Of a DNA stretch of 64,000 nucleotides, positions 14,878 through 24,650 are shown one piece after another (the stretch's first letter is position 1; each line of letters starts with the position of its first letter). The notes beneath the pieces are model-generated. The model searched no databases. It saw only the letters and a list, made by a program, of their open reading frames with translations, and was not told the DNA's origin. The stretch comes from Methylovirgula sp. 4M-Z18. GTDB lineage: Bacteria > Pseudomonadota > Alphaproteobacteria > Rhizobiales > Beijerinckiaceae. Where the stretch lies: the NCBI RefSeq assembly GCF_037890675.1, contig NZ_CP149574.1:3076874-3140873 (forward strand), given 5' to 3'. A program made the position numbers and the translations under genes.

Positions 14878-17148
14878 ATGATGCGCGGCGCACCTGGCGG
14901 GCCCCGTATGCTTCTGCGCCGGCTTCGCGAGATCATGGCGGAGCCGGTCAGCGCGCAGACGCGCCTCGACCGCATCGTGGTGCAGATCGCCGCCAACATG
15001 GTCGCCGAAGTCTGCTCGGTCTACGTGTTGCGGGCTGACGGCGTGCTCGAACTCTTCGCCACCGAGGGCTTGAACCGCGAAGCCGTGCACTTGACCACCA
15101 TGCGCTCCGGCGAAGGCCTGGTCGGCTTGATCGCGGAGAGCGCCGAAGCGCTCGCGGTCGCCGACGCGCCGCATCACCCTTCCTTCTCCTACAAGCCGGA
15201 GACGGGCGAAGAAATCTATCAAAGCTTCCTTGGCGTGCCGATCTTACGCGGCGGCGCGACGCTTGGCGTCCTGGTCGTGCAGAACAAGGTGCGGCGCAAT
15301 TACCTCGAGGAGGAAATCGAGGTCCTCCAGACCACGGCGATGCTGCTCGCGGAGATGGTCGCCTCGGGCCAGTTGCAAGCCATCGCCCGGCCAGGCATCA
15401 GCATTGCCGTCAAACATACGGTGCACATGACCGGCACCGCGATTTCCGAAGGCGTCGGGCTCGGCCATGTGGTCTTGCACCAGCCGCGCGTCACCGTGAC
15501 CAAGCTCGTCGCCGAGGATACGCAGGCCGAGGCAAGGCGCCTCGACGAAGCGGTACGCGCCTTGCGCGATTCGCTCGACGAACTCATTGCCCGCGGCGAC
15601 AAGGCCGGCCCCGGCGAACATACCGAAATCCTGGAAACCTTCCGGATGTTTGCCCATGACCGCGGCTGGATCCGCCGCCTGCAGGAGGCGGTGATGACCG
15701 GCCTGACGGCGGAGGCGGCGGTCGAGCGCGTCCAGAACGATGCGCGCGCCAAATTGCAGCGCCAGACCGATCCGTATCTGCGCGAGCGGCTGCACGATCT
15801 CGACGATCTCGCCAATCGCCTGCTGCATCAGCTCACCGGCAAATCGCTGGTTCTGGACAAGGACGAATTACCCGACAATGCCATTCTGGTCGCCCGCACC
15901 ATGGGTCCCGCGGCGTTGCTCGATTACGACCGTTCGCGCCTGCGCGGCCTCGTCCTCGAAGAAGGCGGCGGCACGAGCCATGTCGCGATCGTCGCACGGG
16001 CGCTTGGCATTCCGGCCTCCAGTGACGTGCCGAACATCACCAATCTCGTCGAGACCGGCGATGCGGTGATCGTCGACGGCACGACCGGCGAAGTGCATGT
16101 GCGGCCGACCGCGGACGTGCAGGCGGCCTATGGCGAGAAGGCACGCCTCAGGGCGCGCCGCCTCGAACAATACCGCGCCTTGCGCGATGTCGAGCCCGTG
16201 ACCAAGGACGGGGTGCGGATCGGCCTGCATATGAATGCCGGCCTCATCGTCGATCTGCCGCATGTGGTCGAAATGAACGCCGATTCGGTCGGCCTGTTCC
16301 GCACCGAATTGCAATTCATGGTGGCGGCAAAATTCCCCAAGACCAGCCAGCAATATGCGTTCTACAAATCTGCGATGGATGCGGTGCAGAACCGGCCCGT
16401 CACCTTCCGCACGCTCGACATCGGCGGCGACAAAGTGCTGCCTTATATGGCCAAGCTCGAAGAGGACAATCCGGCGCTGGGCTGGCGCGCCATCCGCATC
16501 GGCCTCGACCGCCCGGGCCTCTTGCGCTCGCAGATCCGCGCCATGCTGCGGGCCGGCGCGGAGCGCGACTTGCGCATCATGTTCCCGATGATCGCGGTCA
16601 CCCATGAATTCGCGGCGGCCAAGGCGATCGTGGAGCGCGAACTCGCCTATCTCGACCGGCTCGGCTACCCGCGCCCGCGCGACCTGAAGCTTGGCGTGAT
16701 GCTGGAAGTGCCCTCGCTCCTGTGGCAACTCGACGACATCATGCCGCATGTCGATTTCGTCTCAGTCGGCTCGAACGATTTGATGCAATATCTCTTCGCT
16801 GTCGATCGCGACAACAAGCGCGTTTCGGGGCGGTTCGATTCGCTTTCGCCGCCGATGCTGCGCGCGCTCAAGACCATCGCGGATGCCGGACACAAATATC
16901 AGAAGACCGTGACTTTGTGCGGCGAAATGGGCGGCAAGCCGCTCGAAGCTCTGGCGTTGATCGGCCTTGGGTTCCGCTCGCTGTCGATGACGCCGTCAGC
17001 GCTGGGGCCGGTGAAGGCGATGGTGCTCGGCATGGATACGGGCCGTGCACAAAACTTCCTCGATGACCTGCTGGCGCGCCACAACGGCACCGAGAGCCTG
17101 CGCACCGAATTGCGCTGCTTTGCCGAAGAGCGCGGCATTCCGTTGTAG
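14878..17148 (+). CDS. ptsP: phosphoenolpyruvate-protein phosphotransferase PtsP (enzyme I-Ntr)
   Basis: 756 residues. An N-terminal GAF domain (about 20-160) is followed by the enzyme I modules: the HPr-binding/phosphohistidine domain with active His368 in GGGTSHVAIV, and the PEP-binding barrel with FRTLDIGGDK, NPALGWRAIR and the catalytic cysteine segment VTLCGEMGG. It starts the nitrogen-related PTS, passing phosphate from PEP to NPr and EIIA-Ntr to regulate potassium, nitrogen and carbon-storage functions. ATG 14878 follows GGAGGG (14862-14867); GTG 14860 is an alternative. Confidence 0.95.
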   Translation: MMRGAPGGPRMLLRRLREIMAEPVSAQTRLDRIVVQIAANMVAEVCSVYVLRADGVLELFATEGLNREAVHLTTMRSGEGLVGLIAESAEALAVADAPHHPSFSYKPETGEEIYQSFLGVPILRGGATLGVLVVQNKVRRNYLEEEIEVLQTTAMLLAEMVASGQLQAIARPGISIAVKHTVHMTGTAISEGVGLGHVVLHQPRVTVTKLVAEDTQAEARRLDEAVRALRDSLDELIARGDKAGPGEHTEILETFRMFAHDRGWIRRLQEAVMTGLTAEAAVERVQNDARAKLQRQTDPYLRERLHDLDDLANRLLHQLTGKSLVLDKDELPDNAILVARTMGPAALLDYDRSRLRGLVLEEGGGTSHVAIVARALGIPASSDVPNITNLVETGDAVIVDGTTGEVHVRPTADVQAAYGEKARLRARRLEQYRALRDVEPVTKDGVRIGLHMNAGLIVDLPHVVEMNADSVGLFRTELQFMVAAKFPKTSQQYAFYKSAMDAVQNRPVTFRTLDIGGDKVLPYMAKLEEDNPALGWRAIRIGLDRPGLLRSQIRAMLRAGAERDLRIMFPMIAVTHEFAAAKAIVERELAYLDRLGYPRPRDLKLGVMLEVPSLLWQLDDIMPHVDFVSVGSNDLMQYLFAVDRDNKRVSGRFDSLSPPMLRALKTIADAGHKYQKTVTLCGEMGGKPLEALALIGLGFRSLSMTPSALGPVKAMVLGMDTGRAQNFLDDLLARHNGTESLRTELRCFAEERGIPL

Positions 17149-17216
17149 CGACGCTTCTTTAAACGCTCGCTCAAAAAGCGCTTCCGCGCGCTCTTCTTTC
17201 TCTCGACGAAATCATC

Positions 17217-18290
17217 ATGTTACCTGAAGCCAAACTCGATCTCATCGAACGCCGTCATCAAGAAATTTCGGCACGCCTGTCGCAAGATATTCCCGGTGCG
17301 GAATTTGTCGCTTTGTCGCGTGAATTGGCCGAACTCGACGACGTCGTCGCGGCGATCAGGGATTGGCGCAAGGCCCTAGCCGCTTTGCAAGGCGCGAGCG
17401 AACTCATCGACGATCCGGCGAGCGATGCTGAAATGCGCGAACTGGCGGAAGAGGAGAAGCGCGAGGCCGAAGAGCATGTGGCGGCGCTGGAACATCGCCT
17501 GCGCATCGCCCTCCTGCCCAAGGATGCGGCCGACGAAAAGAGCGCGATTCTGGAAATCCGCGCCGGGACCGGCGGCGACGAGGCCGCCCTCTTTGCCGGC
17601 GACCTGTTCCGCATGTACCAGCGCTATGCCGAGGACAAAGGCTGGAAAGTGGAAGTGCTCTCCGAATCCGAAGGGACGATGGGCGGCTATAAGGAAATTT
17701 TTGCCGGCGTCTCCGGCCGCGGCGTGTTCGCGCGCCTTAAATTCGAGAGCGGCGCGCACCGGGTGCAACGCGTGCCGGACACGGAGACACAAGGGCGTAT
17801 TCACACGTCCGCGGCGACCGTTGCCGTTCTGCCCGAGGCGAAAGACGTCGATGTCGAGATCAACGAAAGCGATTTGAAGATCGACACGATGCGCGCCCAA
17901 GGCGCCGGCGGCCAGCACGTGAACAAGACCGAATCCGCCATCCGCATCACGCATATTCCGACCGGCATCGTCATCTTCGTGCAGGAAGAGCGCTCGCAAC
18001 ACAAGAACCGCGCCCGCGCCATGGCGCTGCTGCGCGCGCGCATCTACGATATGGAACGCAGCAAGCTCGACAGCGAGCGCGCTGCCGACCGCAAGGCGCA
18101 AGTCGGCTCGGGCGATCGCTCGGAACGCATCCGCACCTACAATTTCCCGCAAGGCCGCGTGACCGACCACCGGATCAATCTGACGCTGTACAAGCTCGAC
18201 AAGGTGATCACCGGCGAAGCGCTCGACGAGATCATCGATCCGCTGATCACCGAGCATCAGGCGAAGCTACTGGCGGAAGGGGACGCATAG
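17217..18290 (+). CDS. prfA: peptide chain release factor 1
   Basis: 357 residues. It recognises UAA and UAG and triggers peptide release. GGQ is at residues 231-233 in [16 protein letters not shown], and the PxT anticodon-like loop lies in the usual region ([13 protein letters not shown]). The glutamine is normally methylated by PrmC, whose gene usually follows prfA in this order of bacteria. Here a repeat element (18334-18506) follows and prmC is not in the window. Confidence 0.96.
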   Translation: MLPEAKLDLIERRHQEISARLSQDIPGAEFVALSRELAELDDVVAAIRDWRKALAALQGASELIDDPASDAEMRELAEEEKREAEEHVAALEHRLRIALLPKDAADEKSAILEIRAGTGGDEAALFAGDLFRMYQRYAEDKGWKVEVLSESEGTMGGYKEIFAGVSGRGVFARLKFESGAHRVQRVPDTETQGRIHTSAATVAVLPEAKDVDVEINESDLKIDTMRAQGAGGQHVNKTESAIRITHIPTGIVIFVQEERSQHKNRARAMALLRARIYDMERSKLDSERAADRKAQVGSGDRSERIRTYNFPQGRVTDHRINLTLYKLDKVITGEALDEIIDPLITEHQAKLLAEGDA

Positions 18291-18333
18291 CGGCGGGTGT
18301 TGCACCAGTGGCTGTGAGCGTTAACCTGTGTGC

Positions 18334-18506
18334 CGTCATTGCGAGGAGCGTAAGCGACGAAGCGATCCATCCACGCACATCGAAACTTAACACCAACTGG
18401 TTCCGTTGCAGCTAAGAGTGAAGAGCTGCGAGAATGAGGCGTCCTGGAAAACTTGTCCAACCCATCGGTTGAGAGATGGATCGCTTTGCTCACACTCGCA
18501 ATGACG
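18334..18506. repeat. dispersed repeat with inverted ends (family C, copy 1)
   Basis: 173 bases bounded by CGTCATTGCGAG and CTCGCAATGACG. The left end continues GAGCGTAAGCGACGAAGCGA and the right end reads back as its near-complement. The central 100 bases are unlike those of copy 2 at 32094-32227. Elements of this type are widespread in alphaproteobacteria and carry no gene. Confidence 0.85.
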
Positions 18507-18561
18507 TCACATAGGTTAGTGCGTACGACCAAAAGTATTATAAGCCGCTGCTTGCCGCGCT

Positions 18562-19434
18562 TTATACCATCTCCGACATGCGTCGCAATCTCGCGCCGTT
18601 TTGCTTCAGCGCCTCGACAAACCTCTCCGAGAGCAAGAACCGCAGCTCATGCTCGCGCGTCGCCGTCACCTGGTCGAGCGACGCGAGTTCGTCGTCGACA
18701 TAGCCGGGATGGCACATCACCAGATGCGTGCGTCCGGGGTACTGCAGATAATGCTTGAAATCGGCGCTATAATCGCGCGCCGCATCGAAATGCGAGAAGC
18801 CGGCAAAGCCGTCGTTCACCGCGAAGCCGCGCCCGCGTGCGAGGTCGGCAAATCCGCGCGCGAGAAATTTCAGCATCAGCGCTTTTTTATAGGAGTTCCG
18901 CCGCAGCAGAATGCGTGCGAGCGCATCCGAACTGTCACGGATCCACGCGCGCCCCTGCCAGCCGCGGCGCGCCATGTCCTCGAGCAGCCAATCGCGAATG
19001 CCGGGCAGGATCTGCACATGCTGGTGCCCGTCGACGAAATCGGGCGCGCAGCCCATCGCCGCCTCGAAGGCATCGCACTGCCGGGCGATCTCGGCGCGAA
19101 TCTCGGCCTCGGGAAGTTCGCCCCGCCTGGCGCGCGGCAACAAAGCGCTCATCAACGGCAAGTTGCCATTGGGGGCGAAAGTCGGCATCGCTTCGCAAGG
19201 CCGCCCCATGGTCAGGTTGAGATGCAGGCCGATATCGACCCTGTCCGCATAGGCCTTCACGTCGGCAGCCACGTGCGGCCAGGAGGGCCGCGTGGTCATG
19301 ACGCTGGTCGCGGTTACCCGGCCCGCCGCCAGCGCCTCCAGAATGCCGCGAGAGACCGCCGGCGACAGCGCGAAATCGTCGGCGCAGAGCGCAAAATCAA
19401 ATTCTGACTGCGGCATAGCGGCGTTTAACCCCAT
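18562..19434 (-). CDS. ChbG/HpnK family (YdjC-like) deacetylase
   Basis: 290 residues. The family motifs are ADDFALS near the N-terminus, DIGLHLNLT, VDGHQHVQ and CHPGYVDDEL; they supply the Asp and His metal ligands. Known members remove acetyl groups from chitooligosaccharides (ChbG) or from a hopanoid sugar (HpnK). No other hopanoid gene is nearby. It diverges from a polyprenyl glycosyltransferase and a MurJ-type flippase, so a lipid-linked amino sugar is a plausible substrate, but that is inference. Confidence 0.85.
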   Translation of the reverse strand: MGLNAAMPQSEFDFALCADDFALSPAVSRGILEALAAGRVTATSVMTTRPSWPHVAADVKAYADRVDIGLHLNLTMGRPCEAMPTFAPNGNLPLMSALLPRARRGELPEAEIRAEIARQCDAFEAAMGCAPDFVDGHQHVQILPGIRDWLLEDMARRGWQGRAWIRDSSDALARILLRRNSYKKALMLKFLARGFADLARGRGFAVNDGFAGFSHFDAARDYSADFKHYLQYPGRTHLVMCHPGYVDDELASLDQVTATREHELRFLLSERFVEALKQNGARLRRMSEMV

Positions 19435-19533
19435 TTAACCCAAAACGTGCCATAGATTTGCATCAATGCTGCCATTCCCTTAGAGGATAGCGGCCATTCC
19501 GCCAATATTGGTCCCGCAGGTGCCCCGCAAGAC

Positions 19534-20523
19534 ATGAACCCGAATCCGGAACTCTCGATGATTGTTCCCGTCCACAACGAGGCGGAAAATCTACACTTGT
19601 TGCTGGAGCGGCTTCACCCGGTTTTGCGCGGCTGCGTCGCTTCTTACGAGATCGTCTTTGTCGACGACGGGTCAAGCGACGCGACATTCGCGACCATTCG
19701 CCGCCTCGCTGAGACCGATGCGACGATCCGCGCCATTTCGTTCAGCCGCAATTTCGGCAAGGAAATCGCCATCGCCGCCGGTCTCGACGAAGCGCGCGGC
19801 GCCGCGGCGATCATCATGGACGCCGACTTGCAGCACCCGCCGGAGATGATTCCGTCTTTCGTCGCGCTCTGGCGGCAAGGCTACAAGAACGTCTACGGCC
19901 AGCGGGTCGACCGTGCCGCCGACACGCCGCTGCGGCGGTGGCTGACCCAGCAATTCTATCTGATTTTCGATTCCTTCGGCGAGACGCGGCTGCCGCCCGG
20001 CGCCGGCGATTTTCGCCTGCTCGACCGCCAGGCGATCGACGCGCTGCGGCACATGGGCGAGCGGGCACGCTTTTCCAAGGGTCTCTATGCCTGGGTCGGA
20101 TTCAAGTCGATCGGCGTGCCGTTCGAAGTCGCCGCCCGCGCCGCCGGCCAATCGAAATTCAGCTACGGCAAGCTCACCCGCTTCGCCTTCGACGGGCTCA
20201 CGTCCTTTTCGACCTTGCCGCTGATGGTTTGGACCTTCATCGGCACCTTCGTGTCGGTCCTCGCCCTGGTGACGGCAGTCTACTTCCTGTCGCGCACCGT
20301 GCTCTATGGCGTCGACGTCCCTGGTTACGCGTCGCTGATCGTCTCCATCCTGTTCTTCGCGGGCATTCAGCTCCTGTCGCTCGGAATCATCGGCGAATAT
20401 GTCGGCCGCATCTTCGCCGAGGTGAAGCGTCGCCCGCTCTATATCGTGGCCGACCGCATCGGCGCACCCAATCCGGCGCCGGAAGTGCCGCATCAAGTGC
20501 CCGTCATGAATAGTCATGTATAA
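19534..20523 (+). CDS. polyprenyl-phosphate glycosyltransferase, GT2 (GtrB/DPM1-like)
   Basis: 329 residues. The GT2 domain has IVPVHNEAENL, VDDGSSDAT and the metal motif DADLQHPPEM (96-105). Two C-terminal membrane helices lie at about 230-255 and 270-295, followed by a cytoplasmic tail. GtrB and ArnC relatives move a sugar from a nucleotide donor to undecaprenyl phosphate at the inner membrane face. The stop overlaps the murJ-like start by 8 bases, which suggests that product and flippase are made together. Confidence 0.88.
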   Translation: MNPNPELSMIVPVHNEAENLHLLLERLHPVLRGCVASYEIVFVDDGSSDATFATIRRLAETDATIRAISFSRNFGKEIAIAAGLDEARGAAAIIMDADLQHPPEMIPSFVALWRQGYKNVYGQRVDRAADTPLRRWLTQQFYLIFDSFGETRLPPGAGDFRLLDRQAIDALRHMGERARFSKGLYAWVGFKSIGVPFEVAARAAGQSKFSYGKLTRFAFDGLTSFSTLPLMVWTFIGTFVSVLALVTAVYFLSRTVLYGVDVPGYASLIVSILFFAGIQLLSLGIIGEYVGRIFAEVKRRPLYIVADRIGAPNPAPEVPHQVPVMNSHV

Positions 20524-22042
20524 AAGCCTCTTCTCGATCGCCGCCTTCACCCTGCTCTCTCGCATCACCGGCTTTTTCCGCGACATGATGCTGGCAAGCT
20601 ATTTCGGCGCGACGAATGCCGGCGATATTTTCAACGTGGTGCTGCGGCTACCAAATTCCTTTCGCGCGATTTTCGGCGAAGGCGCGTTCAATGCCGCTTA
20701 TATCCCAGCCTATTCTCATGCTTTGGAGCATGACGGCCGGCCGGCGGCGCGCGCGTTCGCCAACCAAATCTTCATGTTCCTCCTCATCTCGCAGCTCGTG
20801 CTGCTCGCGCTTGCGCTTCTCTTCACGCCGCAATTCGTTGATCTGCTCGCAAGCGGCTATTCGAGCGATCCCGAAAAGTTCGACAAAGCCGTCAGCCTGT
20901 CGCGTGTTACCTTTCCCTATTTGCTGCTGATCACGCTGACGGTGTTCTTCTCCGCAACGTTGAACGCTCATAAGCGCTTCGCATCCGCCTCCTTCGCGCC
21001 GGTGATGTTGAATGTCGCGATCGTCGGCTGCCTGCTCTGCGCCTTCCTGTTTCCGAGCGCGCTCGATGCTGCGAGTTGGGGCATCACCATTTCCGGCCTG
21101 TTGCAGCTCGGAATCGTCTTGTGGGATGCCCGGCGCAGCGGGCTGCTCGTCAGCCTCACCCGGCCGCGCTTCACGGCGGATGTGAAGCAGTTCTTCAAGA
21201 CGCTCGGCCCCGCGACGATCGGCTCGGCCGGCGTGCAGATCGCGGTCCTGGTCGATTCGCAAATCGCCTCCTACATCGGCCCCGGCACGCTTGCTTCCCT
21301 CTCCTATGCCGAGCGGCTCTACCAATTGCCGATCGGCGTGATCAGCATGGCGGCCGGCACGGTGCTGCTGCCCGAGATGAGCCGGCGCCTCGCCGCCGGC
21401 GATCCGGGCGCGGCGCACCACGCCCAGAACCGCACCATGGCGCTGACCCTCGCGCTCTCTGCGCCGTTCCTCATCGCCTTCATGTTCATCCCGGACGTGA
21501 TCATGCGCGGCGCCTTCATGCGCGGCAAATTCGACGAACAGGCAGCCTTGGCCTCGGCCGCTGTGCTTTCGGCCTATGGCCTTGGCCTCTTGGCCATCGT
21601 GCTGATCAATTCGGCCCGTGCGAGCTTCCAGTCGCGGCGAGATACGGTCACGCCCATGGTGATCGCGTTGATTGGGCTCGGCATCAACATCGTCTTGAAA
21701 CTGATCCTCGGCCGCGATCTTGGCGCGCCGGGCCTTGCCAGTGCCACAGCGGTCGGCGCCTGGGTCAATTTCCTGCTGTTGGTCATCCTGGCGATGCGGC
21801 GCGGCTTCATGCAGCCGGACGAGACCCTGGCCCGCACCTTCGCGGCCGTCTGCATCGCCTGCCTGCCGCTCACCTTGGTCGCGACTTTCGGGAGCCCGAT
21901 CGCCGCGGGGATCGCACGGCATTTCGGCCATTTCGGCCCGCTCGCCCATCTGGTCCTGCTCGGCGGCGCCGGCGCGGTCGTCTATGCGGTCGCACTGCTC
22001 CTGGCGCTCAAGCTCGGCGGGGTGCGGCTCGCCCGCCGCTGA
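20516..22042 (+). CDS. murJ: MurJ/MviN-family lipid II flippase
   Basis: 508 residues with about 14 membrane helices. The family N-terminus is visible as TLLSRITGFFRDMMLASYFG and RLPNSFRAIFGEGAFNAAYI, with the conserved arginines. MurJ moves lipid-linked peptidoglycan precursor to the outer face of the membrane. In Rhizobiales the main murJ is usually beside glnD; here it overlaps a glycosyltransferase instead. It may be the only murJ or a second copy serving another lipid-linked sugar. The 3' end overlaps the convergent MFS gene by 35 bases. Confidence 0.88.
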   Translation: MYKSLFSIAAFTLLSRITGFFRDMMLASYFGATNAGDIFNVVLRLPNSFRAIFGEGAFNAAYIPAYSHALEHDGRPAARAFANQIFMFLLISQLVLLALALLFTPQFVDLLASGYSSDPEKFDKAVSLSRVTFPYLLLITLTVFFSATLNAHKRFASASFAPVMLNVAIVGCLLCAFLFPSALDAASWGITISGLLQLGIVLWDARRSGLLVSLTRPRFTADVKQFFKTLGPATIGSAGVQIAVLVDSQIASYIGPGTLASLSYAERLYQLPIGVISMAAGTVLLPEMSRRLAAGDPGAAHHAQNRTMALTLALSAPFLIAFMFIPDVIMRGAFMRGKFDEQAALASAAVLSAYGLGLLAIVLINSARASFQSRRDTVTPMVIALIGLGINIVLKLILGRDLGAPGLASATAVGAWVNFLLLVILAMRRGFMQPDETLARTFAAVCIACLPLTLVATFGSPIAAGIARHFGHFGPLAHLVLLGGAGAVVYAVALLLALKLGGVRLARR

Positions 22043-23192
22043 GCCCGATTTCGATCAAAATCGTGCCCGCCAGCACGGCCGCGGCAAGTGCGAAAATCAG
22101 CGGATAGGATGCGAAATGGCTGAACAGCAGCGCGCAGACATATCCGGCCGCCGCTTGGAAGAGCGAAAAGAGCACCGTCAAGACGCTCCAAGCCCGCGCA
22201 TGGAGCGTTAACCCGACAAGTTCCCCTGCCCGGCCGGACGCGAGCGCACCAAGCGGCAACGCCGTGGCGCCGATCAGGATCGCGGCGCCGAGGAGTAGCG
22301 TCGGCATATTGGTCGCCGCCGTGAGCGCCAGCCCCATCGCCATGACACCCTGACACAACCGATTTGCAAGGCCGAAGCCGACGCGGTCGGCGATCTGTCC
22401 CCAAATCAGAGGGCCGATCGCAGCGCTGCACCCGAACGCAATCCACATGCCGCTGCCGAACGCAATGCTCATGTTCAGGCCGCGCACCACGTAATCGACC
22501 AGAAAAATCGTCGGCACGGCAAGGGCAAAGCCAAAACCGGCATAGGCGATCGCCAAGCCCAGCAAAGCGCCGCGCCATTGCGACCCCTCGCCCTGCACCT
22601 GGCGCGACGGCAGCGGCCCGGCAGGCGGCATGTACCGCCAGGCGACGAGGCTCGCGAGGGCCGAGAGGAGCCCGAGCACGATCCATGCGACCGCCGACCC
22701 GCTTTTGCCGACCCAGGGCAGCGCGATCCCCGTCAGGGCCATGGCGAGGCCGATGCCAGCAAAGAGAATACCGACCGCGCGGCCGCGCAAACCCGGAGCC
22801 ATATCCGTCATGATGACGCCGGGCGCGACGATCATCAGAAGAGCGCCGGTGACACCCGAAACGAAGCGCCAGAATTCCAGCGTCCAGGCGCCGGCACCAG
22901 GAACGGCGCAGGCAAAAAAGCTCACCGTCGCGATTGCGAGCGCGGCCATCATGACGCGCCACACACTCAGCCTCTGCGCGAGCCAGACCGCAATGATCGC
23001 GCCCAGCAGATAGCCGAAGAAATTCGCGGCGCCGGCGAGATGCGCGCTCTCGCTCGACACCTGCCCCTCCGCGACGATGATCGGAATGAGCGGCGGATAG
23101 CCGAACCGGCCCAAACCATTGCCGACGAAAAACGCCGCGCCGCCGGCAATGGCGATCATCAGGTCATGACGCGAGAAGCGCGCGACGGTCAC
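22008..23192 (-). CDS. MFS transporter, YbfB/YjiJ family
   Basis: 394 residues with 12 predicted helices. GLGRFGYPPLIPIIVAEG near the N-terminus and the second-half AFGCSAAIGPLIWGQIADR are typical of the YbfB/YjiJ family. The substrate is unknown. The start is GTG 23192; an internal ATG at 23159 is less likely because it would cut the first helix. It begins 9 bases after the aminotransferase stop, so the two genes form an operon, perhaps linking the carrier to amino or keto acids. Confidence 0.83.
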   Translation of the reverse strand: MTVARFSRHDLMIAIAGGAAFFVGNGLGRFGYPPLIPIIVAEGQVSSESAHLAGAANFFGYLLGAIIAVWLAQRLSVWRVMMAALAIATVSFFACAVPGAGAWTLEFWRFVSGVTGALLMIVAPGVIMTDMAPGLRGRAVGILFAGIGLAMALTGIALPWVGKSGSAVAWIVLGLLSALASLVAWRYMPPAGPLPSRQVQGEGSQWRGALLGLAIAYAGFGFALAVPTIFLVDYVVRGLNMSIAFGSGMWIAFGCSAAIGPLIWGQIADRVGFGLANRLCQGVMAMGLALTAATNMPTLLLGAAILIGATALPLGALASGRAGELVGLTLHARAWSVLTVLFSLFQAAAGYVCALLFSHFASYPLIFALAAAVLAGTILIEIGLSGGRAAPRRA

Positions 23193-23201
23193 GATGAACT
23201 C

Positions 23202-24059
23202 TCACGCGGCATGGGCGAACTGCCAATAGAGTTCGCGTGCACGGCGGAAGAAGGGGCCGGGCTGCAATTCGCGCGCGTCGATCCGCGTGGCCGGGATCAC
23301 TTTCGAGGCATTGCCGGTCGAGAAGATCTCGTCCGCATCCTCGAACGCGGCGTAATCGAGAACGGTCTCTTGCACCTCGACGCCGGCATCGCGCAAGAGC
23401 TTGATCACCCGCTGGCGGGTGATGCCGCTTAAGAACGTGCCGTTGGCGATTGGCGTCTTCACGACGCCGTTCTTGGCAAGAAAGATGTTCGCCGTCGCCA
23501 GCTCCGCCACATTGCCGAGAAAATCGAGCAGCAGACAATTGTCGAACCCGCGCGCCCGCGCCTCGACCAGCGCGCGGCCGTTGTTCGGATAAAGGCAGCC
23601 CGCCTTGGCATTGACCGGCATGCATTCGATGGTCGGCCGGCGGAAGGGCGATTTCGTGATGGAAAAGCCCGTCGGCTTCGGCATCGGCACTTCGTAGAGT
23701 GTCAGGAGAAATTCAGTCGAATCGGGATCGACCGCGACGGCCGTCGGACCGCCCTCCTCCGCCCAGTACATCGGCCGAATATAGAGTTCCGCCTTGTCCG
23801 GAAATTTCGCAATTCCTTCTTTGGCGAGTTGCACGATCTCGCTCGCCGGCATGGTCGGCTTGAGGCCGAGAGCTTTCGCTGATTGATTCACGCGCGCGCA
23901 ATGCAAATCGAGATCGGGCGCGACGCCCTCGAAGGCACGCGCGCCGTCGAACACCGACGAGCCGAGCCAGAACGAATGCGAGCGCGGACCAAGAATGGGC
24001 GTATTTCCCTCGGACCATGCGCCACGATACCAGGTCCAAGTCTGCGACCAATTTGCCAT
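23202..24059 (-). CDS. branched-chain amino acid aminotransferase-like protein (class IV PLP)
   Basis: 285 residues of the fold-type IV aminotransferase family. Early motif SSVFDGARAFEG is followed by the PLP lysine region MPVNAKAGCLYPNNGRALVEA, the ELATANIFLAKNG cofactor loop, and TFLSGITRQRVI. It most resembles IlvE-type enzymes, which exchange the amino group of Leu, Ile and Val with 2-oxoglutarate; a D-amino acid transaminase is also possible. AGGAGA ahead of the ATG supports the start. Confidence 0.85.
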   Translation of the reverse strand: MANWSQTWTWYRGAWSEGNTPILGPRSHSFWLGSSVFDGARAFEGVAPDLDLHCARVNQSAKALGLKPTMPASEIVQLAKEGIAKFPDKAELYIRPMYWAEEGGPTAVAVDPDSTEFLLTLYEVPMPKPTGFSITKSPFRRPTIECMPVNAKAGCLYPNNGRALVEARARGFDNCLLLDFLGNVAELATANIFLAKNGVVKTPIANGTFLSGITRQRVIKLLRDAGVEVQETVLDYAAFEDADEIFSTGNASKVIPATRIDARELQPGPFFRRARELYWQFAHAA

Positions 24060-24180
24060 TATTCTCTCCTAAGAAGTATAGGCATATGGAACGCTTCCGC
24101 ATCCGCCGCGTCAACACGCAGCTCCATCAAAAGAGCTGATCAGCAATGACAAATTCTGTGATGAATGCGAGGTGCCGAAG

Positions 24181-24573
24181 CTAGCGCCGCAGCGCAGCAA
24201 TTGCCTCGCGGACGGGCAATCCCAGCGGCTGCGGCAGATCATCGAACGGATACCAGCCGAGGTCAGCGATCTTATCCGGTTCGCAGATGCTCGGTTCGCC
24301 GGCGACGATCCGCGCGCGATAGACAGGCGAGACCCAATGTTGGCCGTCGATGCCGATCATCTGCACGAGGCACAAAAAGCCCTGCAGCAAAATCGAAACA
24401 CCGATTTCCTCTGCGGTCTCGCGCACCACCGCATCCTCGGCGCGTTCGCCGAAATCCACCTTGCCGCCGATCAGGTTCCACGTCCCCGCCTCCGGCGCCT
24501 TGACGCGCTTGATCAACAGGACATGCCCGTCGCGTTCGATGAACGCGCCGCAGCCGACGCCCGGCGTTTTCAT
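24181..24573 (-). CDS. Nudix hydrolase
   Basis: 130 residues, almost entirely a Nudix domain. The Nudix box lies at about residues 38-60, from GGKVDFGE to RETAEEIGV, with all acidic metal ligands present. Such enzymes cleave nucleoside diphosphates linked to another moiety; the substrate is not predictable. The start at ATG 24573 follows AAGGA by 7 bases. The last residues (AIAALRR) are complete, so the gene is intact. Confidence 0.88.
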   Translation of the reverse strand: MKTPGVGCGAFIERDGHVLLIKRVKAPEAGTWNLIGGKVDFGERAEDAVVRETAEEIGVSILLQGFLCLVQMIGIDGQHWVSPVYRARIVAGEPSICEPDKIADLGWYPFDDLPQPLGLPVREAIAALRR

Positions 24574-24650
24574 GGTGTGATCCTTCAAGATGAAGTCTTT
24601 TTAGCAAAGCGATCGCCGAACGGATCGGCGACCGCCCGTTTCGTTTTCAA

